Assembly: GCA_016870355.1 (NCBI GenBank)
Contig: VGBR01000005.1
Coordinates: 124,001 to 188,000 of the forward strand
Length of the DNA stretch: 64,000 bases
Source: Actinomycetota bacterium
GTDB taxonomy: Bacteria > Actinomycetota > Acidimicrobiia > IMCC26256 > PALSA-555
Direction: 5' to 3'
The stretch's first letter is position 1. Each line of letters starts with the position of its first letter. The notes beneath the pieces were generated by a model that had not been told where the DNA came from, did not search any database, and saw only the letters and a program-made list of their open reading frames with translations. Of the stretch, positions 52,301-62,606 are shown piece by piece. A program made the translations under genes and the position numbers.

Positions 52301-53230
52301 TCAGTCCTTCAAAGCGATGGCGATCTCGTCGGGACCTCCGCGTCGCGTCTTGGGCTGCAGGCCCGACGCGGCCTTCGCGAGCTGCTCGACCGACCAGCGC
52401 TCGCCCTTGTTCACGATCCTCTCCGCCATCGAGTACGGCTGATAGCGGACCACGCGGTCACCTTCGACGAAGAAAGTGTCGCCGGTGAACGGGCAGTCGG
52501 CGGTCGAGAGGTAGGCGACCATCGGCGAGACGTTCGCCGGGTCCCACATGTCGAACTTCGACGCGTCCTCGGGCGCCTTGACCATGTCTTCCATGCCCGG
52601 CGTCTGCTCAGTCAGGCGCGTGCGCGCCATCGGCGTGATCGCGTTGGACCGCACGCCGTAGCGCCCGAGCTCCATCGCGCAGATCGCCGAGAACGTGGCG
52701 ATGCCGGCCTTGGCTGCGCCGTAGTTCGTCTGTCCCGCGTTGCCGAGCACACCCGACGTGGATGATGTGTGAACGAGCGCCGCGTTGACCGTCTTCTCGG
52801 CCTTCACCTGTCCGCGCCAGTACTCGGCTGCGTGGCGCGTCGGGCAGAAGTGGCCGCGCAGGTGCACCTCGATGACCGAGTCCCAGTCCTCTTCACTCAT
52901 GTTCACGAGCATGCGGTCGCGCAGGATGCCGGCGTTGTTCACCAGCACGTGGAGGTCCCCGAACGTCTCGATCGCGAGATCGATGAGTGCCTTGGAGCCG
53001 TCCCAGTCAGTGACGCTGTCGGTGTTCGCAACCGCTTCACCGCCCATGGCCTTGATCTCGTCAACGACCTGCTGTGCCGGGGCGCGGTCTTCTCCCTCAC
53101 CGTGGATGTCACCACCGAGGTCGTTCACGACGACCTTGGCGCCTTCGGCGGCGAACAGCAGCGCGTGCTCGCGCCCGAGCCCACGCCCCGCACCCGTGAT
53201 GATGGCAACTCGCCCGTCCAACGTCCCCAT
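52301..53230 (-). CDS. Short-chain dehydrogenase/reductase
   Basis: SDR of 309 aa. Cofactor site TGAGRGLGREHA (about 12-23), NDLGGD, NNAGILRD, catalytic SSTSG...YGAAK (Ser, Tyr, Lys), with a longer insertion after NDLGG like that of the peroxisomal multifunctional enzyme type 2 (HSD17B4) dehydrogenase domain; this hints at 3-hydroxyacyl-CoA or steroid substrates. AAGGAG upstream supports ATG 53230. It lies downstream of a repeat element copy. Confidence 0.87.
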   Translation of the reverse strand: MGTLDGRVAIITGAGRGLGREHALLFAAEGAKVVVNDLGGDIHGEGEDRAPAQQVVDEIKAMGGEAVANTDSVTDWDGSKALIDLAIETFGDLHVLVNNAGILRDRMLVNMSEEDWDSVIEVHLRGHFCPTRHAAEYWRGQVKAEKTVNAALVHTSSTSGVLGNAGQTNYGAAKAGIATFSAICAMELGRYGVRSNAITPMARTRLTEQTPGMEDMVKAPEDASKFDMWDPANVSPMVAYLSTADCPFTGDTFFVEGDRVVRYQPYSMAERIVNKGERWSVEQLAKAASGLQPKTRRGGPDEIAIALKD

Positions 53231-53279
53231 TCATGCGCTCCTTCGCTGCGGCGCAGCGATCGTAGGCAGTCCATCGCGC

Positions 53280-53360
53280 GCGGTGCCGAAGCGGAGCGGA
53301 GGCACTCGCCAGGGAGCGACCGTCCGCGGCGCAGGTACCCTGCGTCGCAGGGAGCGAGCT
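53280..53360 (+). repeat. Dispersed palindromic element, copy I (variant)
   Basis: In the gap between the protein kinase and SDR genes: GGTGCCGAAGCGGAGCGGAGG, ACTCGCCAGGGAGCGACCGTCC and core GCGCAGGTACCCTGCG followed by GGGAGCGAGC. It resembles copy C in its GCAGGTACCCTGC core; the GAAGGGCGGC block is altered. It overlaps the last base pairs of the kinase stop region. Confidence 0.6.
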
Positions 53361-55242
53361 AAAGGTAGAGGGTGACTTTGGAGCCCTTGGGGACGACGTT
53401 GCCGCCAGTAGGTGCCTGCGCCCGAACCGGGGCACCGGGCGCGTAGTTCTCGACGTCGGGCACCAAACCGAGATCGCGCACCACGGCGCTCGCGGCCTCG
53501 ACCGTCATGCCCACGACGTTCGGAACCGTGATGAGCTCAGGCCCCTTGCTCACGACGACCGTGACCTGCGAGTCACGCGGCGCCAGCTCGCCGACCGCCG
53601 GCTTCGTCCCGATCACGACGCCCGCGGGCACGGAGTCGCTGAAGGCGTCTTCACGCACCGCGGTGAATCGCACCGACGCCAGGATCGCAACCGCCTCCTC
53701 ATAGGTCTTGCCGGCAACGTCGGGAACCGCGACCGGCTTGGGACCATTGCTGACGACGAGCTCGACCCGCTTGTCGGGACGCCACTTCGTGCCGACGGGC
53801 GGGTTCGTGCTGAGCGCGATGTCCTTCGCGATCTCCTCGTGATGCACGGGCGTGACTGCGACGACAAAGCCCGACTGCTCGAGCAGCACGGTCGCATCGG
53901 CGACGGGCAGGCCTGCAACATCGGGGATCGGGATTGGAGGTGGGCCACGCGACACCACGACCGTGATCTCGTCGCCTTCGTCCAAGAACGCGCCGGGTCC
54001 GGGCTGCTGCTCGATCACCAGGCCGCGCGGGTCGTCCGACGTGCGGCGCTCGACGACCTTCATGAGCAAGCCCTTTTCGGTGGCCAATGACGCGGCTTCC
54101 TCGCGATCCACTCCAACGAGCGCTGGCGCGTCGACGCTGGCGCCGGCACCGGTAGAGAGGAACAACGCCGCGGGCGCGATGAGCATCGCCGCAATCGCGA
54201 TCCCGACCACGACTGGGATCGCGCTCTTGCGCATGACGACATGGAGTGGCTCGCCACCATGGATCTCGAGCGGCGCTTCGGCCTCGTTCACCGTGTCGTC
54301 ATTCGACGGATCCGACGACGGCTTGCCGGTTCGCATCCGTGCGATGCGCGTCGGATTCATGTCGTCGAGGTCGCCGCCCAGGCCGGCGATCGGCAGTGCC
54401 GCCGGCGTCGGAAGCTGGCGGGCGGCGCGGGCGAGCGCTGTGCCCATGTCGGCCGCATTGGCGTAGCGCTCGCTCGGGTCGGGGCGGCCAGCGCGCGCGA
54501 CCACTTGCGCGAGCGGTCCCATCTCGAACGGTGGCTGGATGCCGCGCGACGCTCGGCTCGCGATCGTGCCGAACGCGGTGTCGGCCACACCGGGCACGGT
54601 GCCCGTGCACGCTTCGACGAGCACCAGGCCGAGCGCGTACAAGTCGGCACGGCCGTCGAGTCGCCCTTCTTCGGCCTGCTCGGGTGCCGCGTAGCGAGCC
54701 GTGCCGAGCACCGTGCCGCTCGGCTCGGTCCACGATGCTTCGGCCAGCGCGCGAGCGAGGCCAAAGTCGGCGACCCGCACGATCCCGTGCTCGTCGAACA
54801 AGAGGTTCGCTGGCTTCACGTCGCGGTGCACCAGACCGCGGGCGTGGGCGTACCGGAGTGCGGCCGCGACCTGCCGCCCGACATGGGCGGCTTGTTCCGG
54901 GGTGAGCCGGGCGCCAGTGTCGAGGAGCCCCCGCAACGAGCCGCCCTTCAGCAGCTCCAGCACCATGAAGGGGACGCCGTCGTCCTCGCCCCAGTCGTAG
55001 ACCGCCATCACGTGGGGGTGATGGAGCGCGGCGGCGATCTGGGCCTCGGCCCGGAACCGGCGCAGGAAACCGGCGTCGTCCGCGAGCCCGCTGTGCAGGA
55101 CCTTCACGGCCACCCGCCGCCGCAGGCGGATGTCGTCGGCGACGTAGACGCGACCGCTCCCCCCGGCGCCGATGGGCGCCAGGAGGCGGTAGCGCCCTGC
55201 CAGGACGCGACCAACGAGGTCAACGAGGGCAGTGTTGGCCAT
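53359..55242 (-). CDS. PknB-type Ser/Thr protein kinase with four PASTA domains
   Basis: Membrane kinase of 627 aa. Kinase domain about 14-285: glycine loop IGAGGSGRVY, K47 in VAVKVL, HRDVKPAN (D141, N146) and DFGLAR (159-164); a juxtamembrane linker, one transmembrane helix (about 345-365) and four PASTA repeats to the C-terminus (VPALVGV..., IPDVAGLP..., VPDVAGKT..., VPNVVGMT...). PASTA domains sense muropeptides or lipid II in PknB/PrkC, linking wall state to growth. All catalytic residues present. Start ATG 55242 (MANTALVDL); the longer frame to 55269 adds only basic residues. Confidence 0.93.
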   Translation of the reverse strand: MANTALVDLVGRVLAGRYRLLAPIGAGGSGRVYVADDIRLRRRVAVKVLHSGLADDAGFLRRFRAEAQIAAALHHPHVMAVYDWGEDDGVPFMVLELLKGGSLRGLLDTGARLTPEQAAHVGRQVAAALRYAHARGLVHRDVKPANLLFDEHGIVRVADFGLARALAEASWTEPSGTVLGTARYAAPEQAEEGRLDGRADLYALGLVLVEACTGTVPGVADTAFGTIASRASRGIQPPFEMGPLAQVVARAGRPDPSERYANAADMGTALARAARQLPTPAALPIAGLGGDLDDMNPTRIARMRTGKPSSDPSNDDTVNEAEAPLEIHGGEPLHVVMRKSAIPVVVGIAIAAMLIAPAALFLSTGAGASVDAPALVGVDREEAASLATEKGLLMKVVERRTSDDPRGLVIEQQPGPGAFLDEGDEITVVVSRGPPPIPIPDVAGLPVADATVLLEQSGFVVAVTPVHHEEIAKDIALSTNPPVGTKWRPDKRVELVVSNGPKPVAVPDVAGKTYEEAVAILASVRFTAVREDAFSDSVPAGVVIGTKPAVGELAPRDSQVTVVVSKGPELITVPNVVGMTVEAASAVVRDLGLVPDVENYAPGAPVRAQAPTGGNVVPKGSKVTLYL

Positions 55243-55331
55243 GTGGCGTACCAGGCTACGAGGCACCATCCGCCGCGCCGCGCCACCCCCGTAGAGAGGT
55301 TGTGGCAGGCCCTCACTACGCTCAACGACGC

Positions 55332-57815
<2,484 letters not shown>

Positions 57816-57884
57816 TCACGGGTTCCGTCCGAGCCATGACCCGATCGTCGGATCCTCGGAGCTCCCCGAGGCCAGACTACGGCG

Positions 57885-58775
57885 ATGCCGGTCAAGGTCA
57901 GCGTGTGGCTGTTGCGCTCGGGATGGATCACGCTGCCACTCACTGCGGGTCCAGCCGCGAGCGACGCGATCTCGACGTTCGCCGATGCGCCGCGCGTCGC
58001 GGCGGCTGTGGGGTTGTTCATCGCGTGGGGTGCCGGTGCCGTGGCCGTGCTCGCTCCGCATCCGATGGGGCTCACGTTGCTGCGCGCGGTCGCGCCGTGC
58101 TTCGCGCTGCTCGCGATCGGCGCCCGCGTCGCGGATCAGACCACTGGTGCTGAGAGTTGGGGCGCGATCGCCGCGACGGTGATCGTGATGCTGCTGGTGT
58201 CCTCAGCCGGCGTCGCCCGCGCCGCGGCGAACGGGATCGCCTACGGCGACGAAGACCGCTTTCCGTTGCGCGCGCCACCGGCGCTTTTCATCGGACCGAT
58301 ACCCGTCGCCCGGTTGCTGGCGATCGGCGGGCTCGCCACCGGTCCGCTGTTGCTCGCTGACGAGCAGGTGCTCGGTGGCGTGATCGCCTTGGTGCTCGGG
58401 GTTCCCGTGGCGGTGTTCGCGGGGCGCGCGCTGCACGCGCTCTCTCTGCGGTGGCTCGTCGTCGTGCCGGCTGGCGTCGTGATCGTCGACCCGATGACGC
58501 TGTCAGACCCGGTGCTGTTCGTGCGCCGACAGGTGCGCGCGCTTCGCCCGCTCTCGTCCGGTACATCAGCACCCCACGATGCCGTCGATCTCCGTCTGGG
58601 CGCGGTCGCGGGCACGGTGCTCCTCGACCTCGGCGAGGACGTCGAGATCCTCCAGCGAAGCCGCGGACGACGATCGAGCGCGAACGTCGCCGTCCACCGA
58701 CTGCTCATCGCTGTCGTGCACCGCGACCAGATGCTCCACTCAGCTGCCCGCCGCGTTCCCGTCGAAGCCCGGTAG
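57885..58775 (+). CDS. Hypothetical polytopic membrane protein
   Basis: Protein of 296 aa with about six hydrophobic helices in the first 210 residues (ITLPLTAGPAAS..., AAVGLFIAWGAGAVAVLAPHP, LLLADEQVLGGVIALVLGVPVAVFAG, WLVVVPAGVVIVDP), then a soluble C-terminal part (DLRLGAVAGTVLLDLGEDVEILQRSRGRRSSANVAVHRLLI). The last part has a DUF-like look but no family was recognised. Convergent with mnmA; an inverted repeat separates them. Confidence 0.65.
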   Translation: MPVKVSVWLLRSGWITLPLTAGPAASDAISTFADAPRVAAAVGLFIAWGAGAVAVLAPHPMGLTLLRAVAPCFALLAIGARVADQTTGAESWGAIAATVIVMLLVSSAGVARAAANGIAYGDEDRFPLRAPPALFIGPIPVARLLAIGGLATGPLLLADEQVLGGVIALVLGVPVAVFAGRALHALSLRWLVVVPAGVVIVDPMTLSDPVLFVRRQVRALRPLSSGTSAPHDAVDLRLGAVAGTVLLDLGEDVEILQRSRGRRSSANVAVHRLLIAVVHRDQMLHSAARRVPVEAR

Positions 58776-58786
58776 CCCCACCCCAC

Positions 58787-58839
58787 GGATTTTCGGCACG
58801 TTCAACCCAACTATGTGTTGTTGAGCGTGCCGAAAAACC
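58787..58839. terminator. Inverted repeat (stem with TTTTCGGCACG) between convergent genes, copy 2
   Basis: GGATTTTCGGCACG (58787-58800) pairs with CGTGCCGAAAAACC (58826-58839). The loop is nearly the reverse complement of that in copy 1 (5236-5290), so the element is inserted in the opposite direction. Both copies lie between convergent genes. Confidence 0.6.
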
Positions 58840-58853
58840 TTGGGTTGGGGTCT

Positions 58854-59882
58854 CTAGGCGGCGATGCCGCCGCCTACGAGCTCGTCGCGGTCGTAGAGGG
58901 CGACGACTTGGCCGGACGCGACACGTGGATGCGGCTCGTGCATCACGATCCGATCGGGTGCGACGACGCGGCCGGGAGCCGGCTGCCCGTGCGCCCGCAC
59001 CTGCACGGTGAGGTCGCGGCCGCGTGCTGGCGCGCCGACCCACACGAGATCGCGCACCGGGATCTCGGTGCGCAGCAGATCCTCTCGGCGTCCGATCGTC
59101 ACCGTCGCGCTCACCGCGTCGACATCGACGACGTAGCGCCGCTCGCCGGCTGCGACACCGAGGCCCCGCCGCTGCCCGACCGTGAAGTGGGCGATCCCGT
59201 TGTGGTGTGCGACGAGGCGCCCGCCCATGTCGACGACGTCACCCGGTCGACCGGGTGCACGATCGTCGAGGAACCGGCGCCGCTCGTCGCGAGCGACGAA
59301 GCAGACGTCCATGCTCTCGGGCTTGCTGGCGGTCCGAAGGCCGAGCCGGGTCGCGTGCGCTCGCACCTCGGCCTTCGTGAGCTCACCGATCGGGAGCATC
59401 ACGCGGGCGAGCTCGTGCTGGCCGAGCATGTAGAGGACGTATGACTGGTCCTTGGCAGCGTCGACGCCGCGGAGCAGCCGGAGGTCACCATCGCGCGCGC
59501 GGCGCACGCGGGCGTGGTGACCGGTCGCCACTGCGTCGAAGCCGAGCGCGGCGGCGCGTCCGAGCAGCACGCCGAACTTGATCGACCGGTTGCACTCGAC
59601 GCAGGGGTTGGGTGTCTGGCCCTGTGCATGCGCCTCGACGTACGGCCCGACCACGCTGTCGTCGAACTGCTCGGCCAGGTTGAACACATAGTGGGGGACG
59701 TCGAGCTGCGCAGCCACCCGCCGGGCATCTTCGACGTCACCGACCGAGCAGCACCCGGAGTCGATCTGACCACCCCACAGTCGCAGCGTCACCCCGGTCA
59801 CGTCATGACCCTGGTCGCGCAGCAGCGCGGCTGCGACGGACGAGTCGACGCCACCGCTCATCGCCACGAGGACGTTCATCAT
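58854..59882 (-). CDS. mnmA: tRNA 2-thiouridylase (MnmA)
   Basis: Thiolates U34 of Lys, Glu and Gln tRNAs. Protein of 342 aa: PP-loop MSGGVDSSVAAALL (8-21), catalytic C97 in NPCVECNRSIKFG, ATGHHAR, DQSYVLYML and persulfide C194 in ESMDVCFVA; C-terminal barrel with HFTVGQRRGL. The start ATGATG at 59882/59879 overlaps the cysteine desulfurase stop, so sulfur is delivered by a co-translated partner. Confidence 0.95.
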   Translation of the reverse strand: MMNVLVAMSGGVDSSVAAALLRDQGHDVTGVTLRLWGGQIDSGCCSVGDVEDARRVAAQLDVPHYVFNLAEQFDDSVVGPYVEAHAQGQTPNPCVECNRSIKFGVLLGRAAALGFDAVATGHHARVRRARDGDLRLLRGVDAAKDQSYVLYMLGQHELARVMLPIGELTKAEVRAHATRLGLRTASKPESMDVCFVARDERRRFLDDRAPGRPGDVVDMGGRLVAHHNGIAHFTVGQRRGLGVAAGERRYVVDVDAVSATVTIGRREDLLRTEIPVRDLVWVGAPARGRDLTVQVRAHGQPAPGRVVAPDRIVMHEPHPRVASGQVVALYDRDELVGGGIAA

Positions 59883-61138
59883 TCCGGTCGCGCTCGCTCG
59901 TCGCCGGGGTTCCCGGCGCCGCCCTTCGGGACGCTCGCCGCTCCTGCGAGCTCCCTCGCTCTGCTCGGGCGCCGCCCCTCGTGACGAAGCTGCGCGACCA
60001 CGTCGGGGATGACGGCGAGCGCGTGATCGACGTCGGCATCGGTCGACGCGAAGCCGAGGCTCAGACGGATCGATGCCAACGCCTGGTCGCGCGGTACGCC
60101 CATCGCCGCGAGGACGTGTGAGGGCTCCGTTGCCCCCGACGAACACGACGATCCCGCTGCCGCGAGCACCCCGCGTCGATCGAGCGCGACGAGCAACGTC
60201 TCGGCTTCGACCCCGCCGAATGCGACATGGAGGTTGCCTTCGACCTTGCGCGCCGCATCGCCGTTGAACGAGCAGTCGGGGATGGCTGCGGTGATCCCGC
60301 CGGCGAGACGGTCGCGGAGCCCGGCAACTCGCGTCAGCTCCTCATCGCGGGTCGCCACCGTGACGCGCAACGCCGCGGCCGTCGCGACCGCACCCGCAAC
60401 GTTGACCGTCCCAGCACGCAGCCCTCGCTCCTGTCCACCACCCTCGATGAGCGACTCGAGCGGCACCTTGTTGCGCACGAGCAGCGCACCGGCGCCCTTG
60501 GGCCCACCGAACTTGTGGGCCGAGATCGTGACGAGGTCGACGGCCGCGGCCGCGGTCGCGACGTCGAGCCACGGCACCCCCTGCACGGCATCGGTGTGCA
60601 CGACGGCGTTCGGAGCATGGGCCCGAACCAGCCGCACGACCTCGTCCAGCGGCTGGATCGTGCCGACCTCGTTGTTGACGAGCATCACCGAGACCACGAC
60701 GGTGCGCTCGTCGAGCGTCTCGACGAGCGCGTCCAGATCGACGACACCGCCCGCGGACACCGGAACCCGCTGCACACGAAGCCCTTCGCGCTCGAGCCGG
60801 TCACACGGGGCCAGCACGCCCTTGTGCTCGAAGGCAGTGGTCACGACCCCGTCGCCACGGTCGGCCGCGCGCGCCGCCCGTGCCGCGCCGAGCACCGCCA
60901 GGTTGTCGGACTCGGTGCCGCCGGCCGTGAACACGAGCTCGTCGGGCTGGCCACCGAGCGCGGCGGCGACCTCCTCGCGGGCGATCTCGAGCGCGGTCTT
61001 GGCGGCTCGGGCCGCGGCGTGGCCGCCCGACGGGTTCCCGTAGCTGCCGGCGAGGAAGGGGGTCATCGCCTCGAGCGCCTCGGGCCGCATCGGCGTGCTG
61101 GCGGCCTGGTCGAGGTTGGCGGTCGGGGCGGAACGCAC
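59879..61138 (-). CDS. Cysteine desulfurase (IscS/NifS type) with a repeat-derived C-terminal tail
   Basis: PLP enzyme of 419 aa supplying persulfide sulfur. NLDQAASTPMRPEALEAM at the N-terminus, K209 in SAHKFGGPKGAG binds PLP, GGGQERGLRAGTVNV follows, and active C332 is in GSSCSSGATEPSHVL. The family sequence ends about residue 387 (DVVAQLRHE). Residues 388-419 (...RARELAGAASVPKGGAGNPGDERARPE) are translated from dispersed repeat copy J, in the same frame as the kinase and Fpg/Nei copies. TAGACT lies 6 bases before the GTG start 61138. Coupled to mnmA. Confidence 0.93.
   Translation of the reverse strand: MRSAPTANLDQAASTPMRPEALEAMTPFLAGSYGNPSGGHAAARAAKTALEIAREEVAAALGGQPDELVFTAGGTESDNLAVLGAARAARAADRGDGVVTTAFEHKGVLAPCDRLEREGLRVQRVPVSAGGVVDLDALVETLDERTVVVSVMLVNNEVGTIQPLDEVVRLVRAHAPNAVVHTDAVQGVPWLDVATAAAAVDLVTISAHKFGGPKGAGALLVRNKVPLESLIEGGGQERGLRAGTVNVAGAVATAAALRVTVATRDEELTRVAGLRDRLAGGITAAIPDCSFNGDAARKVEGNLHVAFGGVEAETLLVALDRRGVLAAAGSSCSSGATEPSHVLAAMGVPRDQALASIRLSLGFASTDADVDHALAVIPDVVAQLRHEGRRPSRARELAGAASVPKGGAGNPGDERARPE
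59884..59975 (-). repeat. Dispersed palindromic element, copy J (3' end of cysteine desulfurase gene)
   Basis: On the minus strand: GGCGCCCGAGCAGAGCGAGGG, GAGCTCGCAGGAGCGGC, GAGCGTCCCGAAGGGCGGC, core GGCGCCGGGAACCCCGGCGA and the end GAGCGAGCGCGACCGGAATG, where the final ATGs start mnmA. The stop codon of the host gene is in the sequence just after the element. Confidence 0.82.
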
Positions 61139-61217
61139 TCCGAAAGTCTAGGAGCGGGCTGTCAACGCCGGATCAGCGTCGTGCGTCGGACGGTGAGAAC
61201 CCATCAAGGAGATCCCT

Positions 61218-62234
61218 GTGCGCGCCGACTCATATGAGACACTTTGGGCCGGGCAGTTCGAGGAGCAGCGGGTGCATCGAGGTTCTCATCTCCGGCGGCG
61301 AGCGATGCTCGCGTGCGCGGTTGTCGCCATCGCGCTGGTCGCGAGCGCGTGTGTGCCGCCACCGCCGTCTCCTCCGACCGTCATCTTCTACGGCGACTCC
61401 CTGCTCAGCAGCTCCAGCGGAGCCATCACCAACGGCATCACCGCCCAACGCCCGGGCTGGGAGGTCGTGACGAGGTCGTTCGGGGGCACCGCGCTGTGCG
61501 ACTGGCTCGACTCCATGCGCGGCGACGGCGACCTCAACGCCAAGGTCGTGGTGATCGAGTTCGTGGGCAACAGCCTCACGCCATGCATGGGTTCGGGTGC
61601 GCACCCCGCGATGTCACCAGGGTGGTACTCCCTGTACTCCAGTGCCGCGAACGAGGCCGCGTCGATCTGGGCGGCGCGGGGCGTGAAGGTGCTCTTCGCG
61701 AGCGCGCCCCGCGGCGTGTGCAGCGCGCCACCGGCACCGCTCGATGGCATCTACCAACAGGCGGCGAATGCGTGGGGCGCGACGTTCAGCGCTGCGCCAT
61801 CAGAGACGTTCCTCGTGTCGACGGGCACACCCCCGTCGGAGCCGACGACCACGACGACCTCGACGGCGTCGACCACCGTCACCACGGCCCCGCCGGAGGT
61901 TGAAGGAGCGGCGACGCTCCCCCCGATGAGCGTGGGCTCGAGCGTCCTGGCCGCGATGGACGAAGTGATGGTCCAGGCCGAAGGATCCTGGCCGTGCACG
62001 GATCTCGGTGACCCGCCGCCGCCGAGCATCTACGGGTTCGAGATGCCGTGCCTCCCCGACGAGACGCTGGCGATGGGGTGTGTGAACGGCCTCATCCAGG
62101 TGCGTGAGGGCACCGCCGCGAACCCTGGCGGGCACTTCTGCCCGGTGTCTGTGAGCCAGTGCCCGATGTACTCCTCGGGGGTCCGCCGCTTCAGCGATGC
62201 CATCGTGGCCGCGACCGTCCCCTTGATGGTCTGA
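61218..62234 (+). CDS. SGNH/GDSL-hydrolase-like lipoprotein
   Basis: Exported protein of 338 aa: basic N-terminus, hydrophobic stretch LACAVVAIALVASAC with lipobox Cys 45, then an SGNH-like hydrolase opening VIFYGDSLLSSSSGAITNGI (Ser 61 in GDS) and VVVIEFVGNSLTPCMG (block III-like Asn). A Thr/Pro-rich linker (PPSEPTTTTTSTASTTVTTAPPEV) divides the domain unusually. Block V Asp-x-x-His was not clearly found, so activity is uncertain. Related proteins act on acylated cell-surface polymers. The N-terminal 28 residues before the hydrophobic core are longer than usual; an internal start near residue 30 is possible. Confidence 0.7.
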   Translation: MRADSYETLWAGQFEEQRVHRGSHLRRRAMLACAVVAIALVASACVPPPPSPPTVIFYGDSLLSSSSGAITNGITAQRPGWEVVTRSFGGTALCDWLDSMRGDGDLNAKVVVIEFVGNSLTPCMGSGAHPAMSPGWYSLYSSAANEAASIWAARGVKVLFASAPRGVCSAPPAPLDGIYQQAANAWGATFSAAPSETFLVSTGTPPSEPTTTTTSTASTTVTTAPPEVEGAATLPPMSVGSSVLAAMDEVMVQAEGSWPCTDLGDPPPPSIYGFEMPCLPDETLAMGCVNGLIQVREGTAANPGGHFCPVSVSQCPMYSSGVRRFSDAIVAATVPLMV

Positions 62235-62354
62235 CCCCTCGATCCACCCCGATCCAGGCGGCAGAGAGGCGCCAAATCTGCCTCCTGACCTGCATCTTGG
62301 TGCCGCATGTCACACCCGGGAATGACTGTCATACCCCCCGGGGATACTCATGGT

Positions 62355-62597
62355 GTGCACACGCAGCTCCGCCTCGTCGACGCCCCGAAGACCTCCTCCA
62401 CTGAGCAGGGTCCGGCAGCACGCCGGCGTCCTTCGGCTCGGCGCGTGAAGGGCCGCGCCGCTCGACGGGTCACCTGGGGTGCCGACTGGCACCTCGACAC
62501 CAAGGTCCGCCGGGTCGGCCGGGAGGGCGTCGCGGCGGCCCGTCAAGCGCTCGCCGAGGCGACGCCTCCCGACGGCAGGTTGCGCAAGGCGAGCTGA
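62355..62597 (+). CDS. Small basic protein, function unknown
   Basis: Protein of 80 aa starting at GTG 62355: QLRLVDAPKTSSTEQGPAARRRPSARRVKGRAARRVTWGADWHLDTKVRRVGREGVAAARQALAEA. Basic N-terminal part, then an amphipathic helix with WHLDTKVRRVGREGVAAAR. GGGGATACT lies just upstream. No domain recognised; a short DNA- or RNA-associated protein is possible. Convergent with the amidase gene, 9 bp apart. Confidence 0.5.
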   Translation: MHTQLRLVDAPKTSSTEQGPAARRRPSARRVKGRAARRVTWGADWHLDTKVRRVGREGVAAARQALAEATPPDGRLRKAS

Positions 62598-62606
62598 CCG
62601 CCCGGG

